Assembly (NCBI GenBank): GCA_946482495.1
Contig: CAMLRV010000164.1
Location: 1 to 5,352 of the forward strand
Direction: 5' to 3'
From: an uncultured Flavobacteriia bacterium
Lineage (GTDB): Bacteria > Bacteroidota > Bacteroidia > Flavobacteriales > Flavobacteriaceae
Length of the DNA: 5,352 nucleotides
The notes beneath the pieces were generated by a model. The model made no database searches, had not been told where the DNA came from, and saw only the letters and a list, made by a program, of their open reading frames with translations. Position numbers and translations under genes: made by a program. This document shows positions 1-5,352 of the stretch, one piece after another (positions within the stretch are counted from its first letter, which is position 1; each line of letters starts with the position of its first letter).

Positions 1-30
1 CTCGAAAATAAGTTTTTTCGAGGTTTTTTT
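1..30 (+). terminator. Rho-independent terminator of an upstream gene outside the window
   Basis: CTCGAAAA (1-8) pairs perfectly with TTTTCGAG (15-22) around a 6-base loop, and a run of seven T follows at 24-30. The stem may extend leftward beyond the window, since G23 would pair with a C at base 0. This is a classic intrinsic terminator for a + strand gene ending just before the window. Its 3' side continues directly into a tail that is repeated at 4629-4661. Confidence 0.8.
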
Positions 31-52
31 GTGGGATTTTTGTAGATTTACA
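20..52 (+). repeat. Conserved terminator-tail element, copy A
   Basis: Bases 20-52 align without gaps to 4629-4661, with 29 of 33 positions identical (differences at 29, 34, 37 and 45). The shared part is the 3' arm end GAGG, a T-run, GTG, a G/A-rich stretch, and then TTTTGTA-n-ATTTACA. Both copies follow a hairpin and lie 80-90 bases upstream of a start codon (136 and 4753). The TAGATTTA at 43-50 resembles a Bacteroidota -7 box (TAnnTTTG), so the tail may be a promoter core. That role is inferred; the sequence match is observed. Confidence 0.6.
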
Positions 53-66
53 GGATATGATAGTTT

Positions 67-82
67 TAACTATATTTAGTTA
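67..82 (+). promoter_or_regulatory. Inverted repeat overlapping a possible -7 promoter box upstream of gene 1
   Basis: TAACTA (67-72) and TAGTTA (77-82) form a perfect 6-base inverted repeat around TATT. TATATTTA at 71-78 differs from the Bacteroidota -7 consensus TAnnTTTG only in the last base. No convincing -33 TTTG lies about 20 bases upstream; only TTTA at 47-50 is there. If this is the promoter, the symmetric sequence would be well placed as an operator. The short leader to the ATG at 136 is A/T-rich with no Shine-Dalgarno sequence. Confidence 0.35.
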
Positions 83-135
83 TACAACAAGAAATATGAC
101 ATTATCATACCAATAAAGAAGTTACAAGCAATACT

Positions 136-810
136 ATGACAACCAACTTTAAATTGAAAAATATTGATTCAGAAGATATTGAAGACTTACTTGTGAAAGT
201 CGAAAAATCATTTGAAATAAAGTTTGCCGAAAAAGAGTTGTTTAGCATTTCAACTTTTGGAGAACTTTGTGATCATATAACAAATAAAATAGAATTAGAA
301 AGTTCTGATGATTGCACAAGTCAACAAGCATTTTATAAACTTCGTGAAGCAATCTCCACTTCGCTCCTACTCGACAATAAAATAATTACGCCAAATCTTT
401 CTCTTGAACAAGTTTTGCCAAAGCAAAACAGAAGAATACTAGTTCAAAAAATTGAAAACAGTTTGGGTTTTAAACTTAACATTTTAAAAGCTTCAGACTC
501 AGCAACAGGATTTTTTTTAATTATTTTGACACTATCAATCGTTGAAGTTTTTATTGATTGGCGTTTTGGAATTTTAGGATTTATCTTTTCTGTTTGTGGT
601 CTTAGAATTTCAAATAGATTTGGAAGAGAATTTAAAGTAAAAACTATCGGTGAAGTAGTTGAAAAAATGAGAAGAGAAAATTATTTAAAATCACGCCGAA
701 GAAAAAACACAGTTAATAAAAAAGAAATAGAGAAAGTGTTAATAGAATGGTTTAGTGAAGAATTTGATTTGGAAAAAAGTGAACTGACAAGAGTCGCTGA
801 ATTTCGTTAA
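136..810 (+). CDS. Unassigned two-helix membrane protein with carrier-protein-like segments
   Basis: No catalytic function is recognised. An in-frame stop at 97-99 makes this ATG the first available start. Residues 11-49 resemble helices II-IV of acyl carrier protein. D11-S12 sits 14 residues before F26 of SFEIKF, the same spacing as the DSL serine to phenylalanine in E. coli ACP, although E13 replaces the leucine. STFGELCDHI (38-48) then resembles the final ACP helix. Residues 62-117 look like a second such module, without an attachment serine. Two hydrophobic stretches (about 123-140 and 144-158) form a membrane hairpin. KTIGEVVEKM (169-178) again resembles the last ACP helix. Residues 196-223 (EIEKVLIEWFSEEFDLEKSE, then a VAEF ending) resemble the first ACP helix and loop. 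The C-terminal end is strongly basic around 179-196. From memory, similar uncharacterised proteins of about 220 residues occur in Bacteroidota. The ACP resemblance was judged by eye; the protein could instead be an unrelated helical membrane protein. Confidence 0.75.
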   Translation: MTTNFKLKNIDSEDIEDLLVKVEKSFEIKFAEKELFSISTFGELCDHITNKIELESSDDCTSQQAFYKLREAISTSLLLDNKIITPNLSLEQVLPKQNRRILVQKIENSLGFKLNILKASDSATGFFLIILTLSIVEVFIDWRFGILGFIFSVCGLRISNRFGREFKVKTIGEVVEKMRRENYLKSRRRKNTVNKKEIEKVLIEWFSEEFDLEKSELTRVAEFR

Positions 811-820
811 GTACTACTTG

Positions 821-858
821 TAACAACGGTTTGCCACAATAACTATAAATTAACAACG
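821..858 (+). repeat. Direct repeat TAACAACG in the gap after gene 1
   Basis: TAACAACG occurs at 821-828 and 851-858, exactly 30 bases apart. A third copy lies in the gap before gene 3 (2781-2790, sharing ten bases, TAACAACGGT, with the first). GGTTTG (828-833) also has an inverted match CAAACC at 867-872. The gap holds no clear terminator for gene 1. The meaning of the repeats is unknown, and words this short could recur by chance in such AT-rich DNA. Confidence 0.3.
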
Positions 859-904
859 CAGTCAATCAAACCAAATAAAGCACTTCTATTCTTCGAATTA
901 TCGC

Positions 905-912
905 TATATTTG
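905..912 (+). promoter_or_regulatory. Bacteroidota -7 promoter box for gene 2
   Basis: TATATTTG matches the Bacteroidota -7 consensus TAnnTTTG exactly. The -33 region is weak: CTTC at 883-886, 18 bases upstream, stands where TTTG is expected. A transcript from here would begin near 917-919. That is only about a dozen bases before the ATG at 931, but about 50 bases before the next in-frame ATG at 967, which bears on the choice of start. Confidence 0.5.
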
Positions 913-930
913 AGGTAAATAGTTAAATAA

Positions 931-2616
931 ATGTCTAAAATTCTAAATCTCATCCATCCCAAACTAATGTTAGACAACAAAAAAACCATTCATAAAAAAA
1001 CAAAAACTTGTTTTTATGGTTTGAATTTGTGGAAAATTGGTGTGCTATTTTTTTTATTTACTACAACCACTTTTGCGCAAAATGACCTCAATAAAATTTT
1101 AGACAGTTTAACGTTAAGCACAAACGATAGCATGAAAGTTCGCCTTTCGGAAAGAGTGGCTTGGGAACTTCGTGATTTAGATTGGAAACGTGCTTTGCAT
1201 TATTTAGATAATTCAGAGAAATTAGCTAAAAAAATAGATTCTGATAAACTTATTGCCGAAAACAATGAAAAAATTGGGGATGTTTATAATGATAAAGATG
1301 CTTTTGATATCGCTTTATCTTATTTTCTAAAAACTTACGAATATTACTCTCAAAATAATGTGGGAGAAAAAAAATACCATCTGGAAAACAAAATTGCTAT
1401 TATTTATGCTCGCTTAAACAATAAAGAAAAAGCGTTGTTCTATTTTAATAAACTAGTAAAATATCATACTCAAAAAAATAACCAACTCTTTTTAGCTAAA
1501 ACCTATAACAACATTGGAAATCTATATTCAAGTGAAAACGATTTAGATTCAGCTATGATTTATTTTAAAAAATCACTTAAAATCAATCAAAAAATAAATC
1601 ATAAAGAACTAAATATTATTCTTTATAATAACTTAGGATTAACGAATGCTAAGCTTGAAAAATATACGGATGCCAAACAATATTTCGATAAAACCTTAAA
1701 ATATATTGACAATAAATCCGATTTAAAAACTAAAGCTTGGATTTACAATTCGATATCTAAATTATATTTATTAAAAAAAAATGCAGATTCTGCGTTGTAT
1801 TATTCTAAAAAATCGGCAGAAATCTTAAAAGATGCTAAATACAGTTTTCAAAATAATGAAGCCATAAATAACATTTACAAAGCGTATCTACAAAAGAAAG
1901 ACTACAAAAATGCCGCTGAATATTTCGAAATGTATAACGAAATTAGAGATAGTCTGAATATTGAAATGAAAGCCATGAATGTTGAAAAACTAAAGCTTGG
2001 TCAACAATACAAAGAGAACGAAGAATTAAGAATATTAAAGGAAAGCGAATCCCGATTTAAATATTATATTTTAGGATTTAGTTTAATCATCATCTTATTA
2101 GTTCTTGGAATACTATTACTTCGTTACCGAAACAAACTTTCTCATGCGAAGCTAGAAAAAGATATGTTTGAAGCCAATTTAGAACTCAAAGAGAAAGAAT
2201 TGATTACTAAATCGATGATGGAAATTCAGAGAACTGAAATTGTGGGTCAGATTTTAGATGAATTGAAACAACTTAAATCACAAGCCACAAAAGCGGAAAC
2301 CAAACAGACTTTTGATTTAATTATCAAACAACTTGACAAAAACAAGCCTAATGATATGTGGGAAGAATTTGAATTGAGATACAGTCAAGTTTATGAATCG
2401 TTTTATAATATATTAAGCGAAAAACATCCTGAACTAACATATCGAGATAAAAGATTATGTGCGCTTTTAAAACTCAATTTAACTACAAAAGAAATTGCAC
2501 AAATTACAGGGCAATCTATAAAATCGCTTGAAAATGCGCGTACAAGATTAAGAAAAAAACTACACCTTACGAACACTCATCAAGATTTAATCACGTATTT
2601 AGCAAATTTAAATTAA
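931..2616 (+). CDS. Membrane TPR regulator with C-terminal LuxR-type HTH
   Basis: Probable one-component signalling protein spanning the inner membrane. A basic N-terminus and hydrophobic core (about 34-48), ending TTTFAQ, form a signal peptide with likely cleavage near residue 49 or 50. About six TPR motifs follow (107-141, 148-181, 189-221, 229-260, 267-301, 307-340), then a charged helical linker. A single membrane helix (378-398) is flanked on its C-terminal side by RYRNK, as expected for a cytoplasmic face. A coiled-coil-like helix occupies about 405-470. The C-terminal HTH (501-547) contains LTYRDKRLCALLKLNLTTKE and the recognition-helix region SLENARTRLRKKL, typical of Bacteroidota TPR-HTH regulators. 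The TPRs should therefore sense a partner or ligand in the periplasm while the HTH binds DNA. There is no receiver or kinase domain. An in-frame stop at 928-930 makes ATG 931 the most upstream start; ATG 967 (residue 13) would give a more normal signal peptide. The DNA target is unknown. Confidence 0.88.
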   Translation: MSKILNLIHPKLMLDNKKTIHKKTKTCFYGLNLWKIGVLFFLFTTTTFAQNDLNKILDSLTLSTNDSMKVRLSERVAWELRDLDWKRALHYLDNSEKLAKKIDSDKLIAENNEKIGDVYNDKDAFDIALSYFLKTYEYYSQNNVGEKKYHLENKIAIIYARLNNKEKALFYFNKLVKYHTQKNNQLFLAKTYNNIGNLYSSENDLDSAMIYFKKSLKINQKINHKELNIILYNNLGLTNAKLEKYTDAKQYFDKTLKYIDNKSDLKTKAWIYNSISKLYLLKKNADSALYYSKKSAEILKDAKYSFQNNEAINNIYKAYLQKKDYKNAAEYFEMYNEIRDSLNIEMKAMNVEKLKLGQQYKENEELRILKESESRFKYYILGFSLIIILLVLGILLLRYRNKLSHAKLEKDMFEANLELKEKELITKSMMEIQRTEIVGQILDELKQLKSQATKAETKQTFDLIIKQLDKNKPNDMWEEFELRYSQVYESFYNILSEKHPELTYRDKRLCALLKLNLTTKEIAQITGQSIKSLENARTRLRKKLHLTNTHQDLITYLANLN

Positions 2617-2687
2617 GCAATTTTTAAATTACAAGCCCAGCATTATCAATGCTTTATAGCAAAGTGAGTGGTAAATAAAGGGTATAA

Positions 2688-2706
2688 AAAACATCATGAG
2701 TGTTTT
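2688..2706 (+). terminator. Possible weak terminator after gene 2
   Basis: AAAACA (2688-2693) pairs with TGTTTT (2701-2706) around a 7-base loop, and a T-G wobble could add one more pair. The only T-run is the one inside the stem, so termination would be inefficient. A second small hairpin, AGCATT/AATGCT at 2639-2653, lies closer to the stop but also lacks a T-run. The region 2617-2840 holds no gene and otherwise only the promoter-like box below. Confidence 0.3.
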
Positions 2707-2745
2707 ACAGATGGCTTCAAATTTCACGAGCGATTTGTAATTAAA

Positions 2746-2753
2746 TAATTTTG
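2746..2753 (+). promoter_or_regulatory. Candidate -7 promoter box for gene 3
   Basis: TAATTTTG matches TAnnTTTG. TTTC at 2722-2725, 20 bases upstream, could act as an imperfect -33 element (consensus TTTG). Transcription would start near 2760, giving a leader of about 80 bases. The box supports expressing gene 3 separately from gene 2. In such AT-rich DNA the match could be accidental. Confidence 0.4.
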
Positions 2754-2840
2754 GGTTATCAAAATGAAATGAATCAGAAATAACAACGGTCTGAATTTTC
2801 ATTTAACAAACAATTAATCCTAAAATTATAAACAACCATC

Positions 2841-4487
2841 ATGAAAAAAATTACTTTTTTATTAATTACATTGTTTGCAATTGCAACAGGAAATGCACAA
2901 TGGAATCCAGACACAGCAGTAAACACATCTGTGGCAACAACTATTAACAATAACTCGAAATCTGTAAGCACAACAGACGGAAAAACTTTTATTGTATTTT
3001 GGAAAAGTGTAGCTGCTCCTACATATTTTGAATTAAGAATGCAACTTTTAGACGCTAATGGAATAGCACAATTTGGAGATGAAGGTATGTTAGTAAGCAA
3101 CACAATTCCAATGTCATCTTCAACTGTTGTTTGGAATATGATTGTAGACAAAGACAACAATCTTTTCGTTGGAGTTACTGGAACTGGAAGCGGAACTCCA
3201 GGAATTGTGTTTAAAATTGATATTGCAGGAAATATGCTTTGGGGCGCAAATGGTGTCAATCTTGGAACTGGATATTTACCAACTATTCTTCCATTAAGTA
3301 CAGGTGAAGTAATGATTAGTTACTGGCCAGGTACAAAAGCGAAACTTCAAAAATTTAGTTCTAGTGGTACACCTATTTGGAGTGCTCCTATAGATATTGT
3401 ATCTACAAATACTTCTAGTGCCACAACACCGGCAGATCTTTACGAAATGGCTAACCACGATGTCATGATTGTTTTTCACAGAAAAATTAGTTTTGGCGTG
3501 GCATCAAACTTATTTGCGCAAAGATATAATTATACTGATGGCACACCAGTTTGGGCATCACCTACATTAGTATCAGATAAAGGTACTTCTTACAACACAC
3601 AATATTGTGGTACCCAGGATGGTGATACTGTTTTTTATGGTTTTTCAGCTCCAACGGGTTCAGCTCCACGCTTTGATACATACGTACAAAGAATTAATTC
3701 CGACGGTACATTACCATGGGGTTTAAACGGATTTGATATGGATACGAGCCAAACTTATTTTGAAAAAGATGTAAAAATTGCAACAACTCCAGGTTCCCCT
3801 TACTTATGGGCAATATCAAGATATACTCCTAGTTCTCAAGATTTACAAGGCGAGTACATCCAAAAATTTGATAAAATTACCGGTGCTCGTTTGTTTACGG
3901 ATAATGCCAAACAGGTTTTCCCAGTTGATACTAATTACAAAACTCAAGCAAGTGAATTACGTTTAGTTAATGACAATCCATTATTTTTAATTAAAAGTGG
4001 TTTTGATAACGGAGCTACTCCTACATCTTTACATATCGTTCAATTAGACGCAAATGGTGATTTTGCATGGCCAGAACAAACTTTTCCTATAGCAACATTT
4101 TCTGCAAACAAAGGATTAATTACCTTAAACAAACTTGTAAATAACCAAATTATAACTGTGTTTTCTGAAGCAAAAATTAGTGGCGAACCTAGAATTTATG
4201 CTCAAAATTTTACAAACGCAACGTTAGGAAATGATACTTTTGAAAGCGTCTTAAATGAAACAACATTATATCCAAATCCTTCTAGCAACTTTTTCACAAT
4301 CAAATCGGATAACAATATCGAGAAAATTAAAGTTGTAGATATGTTAGGAAAAGAAGTTTATAATAAGGATCAAATTAACAATTTAGAAGCGCAAATTGAC
4401 GCTACAAATTGGTCAAAAGGATTATACATAATTTCTATATACTCACAAACCACCAACTATAAAAGTTTTAAATTTATCAAAAGTTAA
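2841..4487 (+). CDS. Secreted repeat protein with T9SS type A sorting domain
   Basis: Exported cell-surface or extracellular protein of unknown function. Residues 1-20 (MKKITFLLITLFAIATGNAQ) are a textbook signal peptide for the Sec route. The C-terminus (about 476-548) is a type A T9SS sorting domain: LYPNPSSNFFTI at its start, then KVVDMLGKEVY, NWSKGLYIISI and the ending FKFIKS. It should direct transport across the outer membrane and be cleaved there. Between them are about eight degenerate repeats of roughly 55 residues. Each has a short hydrophobic strand (such as KTFIVF or DVMIVF), then Q-x-x-D/S-x-x-G-x-x-x-W. The motif glycines fall at 74, 130, 176, 234, 289, 348 and 406, and a last weak copy ends near 463. 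This looks like a beta-propeller or similar beta-repeat scaffold. No catalytic motif, carbohydrate-binding signature or adhesin domain is recognisable. A strong terminator follows 28 bases after the stop. Confidence 0.92.
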   Translation: MKKITFLLITLFAIATGNAQWNPDTAVNTSVATTINNNSKSVSTTDGKTFIVFWKSVAAPTYFELRMQLLDANGIAQFGDEGMLVSNTIPMSSSTVVWNMIVDKDNNLFVGVTGTGSGTPGIVFKIDIAGNMLWGANGVNLGTGYLPTILPLSTGEVMISYWPGTKAKLQKFSSSGTPIWSAPIDIVSTNTSSATTPADLYEMANHDVMIVFHRKISFGVASNLFAQRYNYTDGTPVWASPTLVSDKGTSYNTQYCGTQDGDTVFYGFSAPTGSAPRFDTYVQRINSDGTLPWGLNGFDMDTSQTYFEKDVKIATTPGSPYLWAISRYTPSSQDLQGEYIQKFDKITGARLFTDNAKQVFPVDTNYKTQASELRLVNDNPLFLIKSGFDNGATPTSLHIVQLDANGDFAWPEQTFPIATFSANKGLITLNKLVNNQIITVFSEAKISGEPRIYAQNFTNATLGNDTFESVLNETTLYPNPSSNFFTIKSDNNIEKIKVVDMLGKEVYNKDQINNLEAQIDATNWSKGLYIISIYSQTTNYKSFKFIKS

Positions 4488-4514
4488 TTATTAAATAATT
4501 GTTTAGTTAAACTT

Positions 4515-4546
4515 AAAAGCATCATTTTATAAATGGTGCTTTTTTT
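4515..4546 (+). terminator. Strong rho-independent terminator after gene 3
   Basis: Bases 4515-4527 pair with 4531-4543 to give a 13-bp stem with one T-G wobble and a 3-base TAT loop. The 3' arm runs into a T tract (4540-4546). It starts 28 bases after the stop codon of the secreted protein gene. Confidence 0.88.
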
Positions 4547-4580
4547 ATTTAAAAGAACATATTTTGATTTTTATTTTGGA

Positions 4581-4594
4581 TTTACGATATACGA
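4581..4594 (+). repeat. Short tandem heptamer pair TTTACGA/TATACGA
   Basis: TTTACGA (4581-4587) is followed directly by TATACGA (4588-4594), differing at one position. From memory, TTTACGA-type heptamers occur in tandem between genes in many flavobacterial genomes, so this may be a small degenerate remnant. No function can be assigned. Confidence 0.35.
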
Positions 4595-4609
4595 AATAGT
4601 TAATTACAG

Positions 4610-4637
4610 AAACCTCTGAATAATTTTAGAGGTTTTT
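4610..4637 (+). terminator. Second hairpin terminator in the gene 3 to gene 4 gap
   Basis: AAACCTCT (4610-4617) pairs with AGAGGTTT (4628-4635). G-T, A-T and A-T pairs can extend the stem to 11 bp with a TAAT loop. The T-run is short (4633-4637) and interrupted by A4638. It may be a back-up terminator for gene 3. Because its 3' side is shared with the terminator at the window start, it may instead belong to a recurrent terminator-plus-promoter element. Confidence 0.65.
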
Positions 4638-4661
4638 ATGTGAGAATTTTGTAAATTTACA
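4629..4661 (+). repeat. Conserved terminator-tail element, copy B, ending in a 12-base palindrome
   Basis: This is the partner of bases 20-52, with 29 of 33 positions identical and no gaps. Here the end is a perfect palindrome, TGTAAATTTACA (4650-4661); copy A has one changed base in it. TAAATTTA (4652-4659) is close to the -7 consensus TAnnTTTG, which would give a leader of about 85 bases to the ATG at 4753. A separate TTGACA (4673-4678) with TATAAA (4694-4699) is spaced only 15 bases apart and is less convincing. Confidence 0.6.
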
Positions 4662-4752
4662 TTTCTATTCTATTGACAAATAGAACTTTACCTTATAAAA
4701 AAGTAAATCGTCTTTACTAAAACCACACAAAATACTAACCAAAAAATAAATT

Positions 4753-5352
4753 ATGGACAAAAGAGTAAAATTTGACTTCGAAATTTATTTCACAAATGGC
4801 GGAAGTATAAAAGGTGAAGACTTCCGACTTGACATATCAGGTGACACAATTTCCGACAAAGAACTAGCAGATTATATTGTGGATGATTTAAGACTTTTAA
4901 TGGTTGGACAAACAAAAATTCTGAATAAAGTCATTTTCAAAGAACCACACAAAAGAAAACCAATCAATGAAACTTCTAAAACCGATATTTTAATTGATTT
5001 AAGTCATACTATTGAACACGGGTTAGTTACTTACAAAGGCTTGCCCGCTCCTATCGTTTGCGATTATCTGAGTAGAGAAAAATCTAAAGAATTTTACGAT
5101 GAAGGCACCGAATTTCAAATTGGCAAAATTGAAATGGTAGCTAATACTGGAACTTATATAGATTGTCCATTCCATCGTTTTGAACACGGAAAAGATCTTT
5201 CTGAAGTAGGATTAGAATGTTTCACCGATTTAGATGCAATAGTTATAAGTGTTCCTTATACCGAAACCTTAGAAGTTACAGAAGCACATTTAAAAAATCA
5301 TGAAATAAGAAACCGAGCAGTTTTAATTCATACCGATTGGGCTAATCATTGG
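4753..5352 (+). CDS. Cyclase-family (kynurenine formamidase-like) metal hydrolase, 3' end missing
   Basis: The reading frame is open for 200 codons to the window edge, so the C-terminus is absent. An in-frame TAA at 4747-4749 fixes ATG 4753 as the first start. Residues about 78-200 belong to the putative cyclase family (kynurenine formamidase, isatin hydrolase and relatives), which uses metal ions to hydrolyse amide or ring substrates. DILIDLSHTIEHGL opens the domain, NTGTYIDCPFHRF (131-143) occupies the metal-site motif, and AVLIHTDWANHW (189-200) matches the later core strand. The usual motif is HxGTHxDxPxH. Here both early histidines are replaced (N131, Y135), while D137 and H141 remain. 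I recall NTGTY as characteristic of one subfamily, so this is probably not a broken gene. Residues 1-70 form an extra domain containing FTNGGSIKGEDFRLDI and LRLLMVG, ending EPHKR. The substrate is unknown and tryptophan breakdown should not be assumed. No neighbouring pathway genes are visible. Confidence 0.85.
   Translation, partial: MDKRVKFDFEIYFTNGGSIKGEDFRLDISGDTISDKELADYIVDDLRLLMVGQTKILNKVIFKEPHKRKPINETSKTDILIDLSHTIEHGLVTYKGLPAPIVCDYLSREKSKEFYDEGTEFQIGKIEMVANTGTYIDCPFHRFEHGKDLSEVGLECFTDLDAIVISVPYTETLEVTEAHLKNHEIRNRAVLIHTDWANHW

Noticed and set aside
511..518. Run of eight T in gene 1 (and another at 1048-1055 in gene 2) as a possible phase-variation tract
   Set aside because: Both lie in codons for hydrophobic segments of AT-rich genes, where such runs are expected. 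Both frames are intact, and eight bases is modest for slippage.
821..872. Possible integron attC site after gene 1
   Set aside because: GGTTTG/CAAACC (828-833, 867-872) is only a 6-base inverted match. The core sites and second arm pair of an attC are absent, and no integrase is in the window.
2639..2653. Hairpin AGCATT/AATGCT as the terminator of gene 2
   Set aside because: The stem is six pairs and mostly A-T, and no T tract follows.
2774..3259. 161-codon open frame on the - strand
   Set aside because: It is antisense to the signal peptide and first repeats of the secreted protein gene. Its translation has no recognisable domain and reflects the complement of a well-supported gene.
3294..3479. 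61-codon open frame on the - strand
   Set aside because: It lies wholly inside the secreted protein gene on the opposite strand, has a Cys/Arg-rich low-quality composition, and no promoter was seen.
3778..3966. 62-codon open frame on the + strand
   Set aside because: It is an out-of-frame shadow inside the secreted protein gene, with no motif.
4673..4699. TTGACA and TATAAA as a sigma70-type promoter for the cyclase gene
   Set aside because: The 15-base spacing is short, and Bacteroidota use a different promoter consensus. The tail element just upstream is a better candidate.

Overview
The window is AT-rich, and every gene in it reads on the + strand. It most likely comes from a member of the Bacteroidota, probably a Flavobacteriaceae species. 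Three things support this: a secreted protein with a type IX secretion (T9SS) type A sorting domain, a TPR/transmembrane/LuxR-type HTH regulator of the kind typical of this phylum, and TAnnTTTG-like promoter boxes in place of Shine-Dalgarno-rich leaders. All start sites are preceded by A/T-rich leaders with no purine-rich ribosome binding site.

Layout. Bases 1-30 are the terminator hairpin of a gene lying upstream of the window. It is followed by a short conserved tail (to base 52) and a promoter-like region. Gene 1 (136-810) encodes an unassigned 224-residue membrane protein. Its soluble parts look like carrier-protein (ACP) helices arranged in permuted order around a membrane hairpin. Gene 2 (931-2616) encodes a probable one-component membrane regulator with periplasmic TPRs and a cytoplasmic LuxR-type HTH. 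Gene 3 (2841-4487) encodes an exported T9SS substrate built from about eight repeats of roughly 55 residues, followed by the sorting domain. A strong terminator follows gene 3. A second hairpin (4610-4637) lies about 65 bases further on, carrying the same conserved tail as the element at the window start. Gene 4 (4753 to the window end, incomplete) encodes a cyclase/kynurenine-formamidase-like protein with an extra N-terminal domain.

Working together. The genes have separate promoter-like boxes and gaps of 120-265 bases, so nothing shows that they form one operon. Regulation of the secreted protein by the adjacent regulator is possible, but only on grounds of position. The cyclase gene is insulated by two terminators and is probably an independent unit. 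No mobile element, CRISPR array, tRNA or rRNA was seen. The most unusual item is the permuted carrier-protein-like architecture of gene 1; the rest matches known families.
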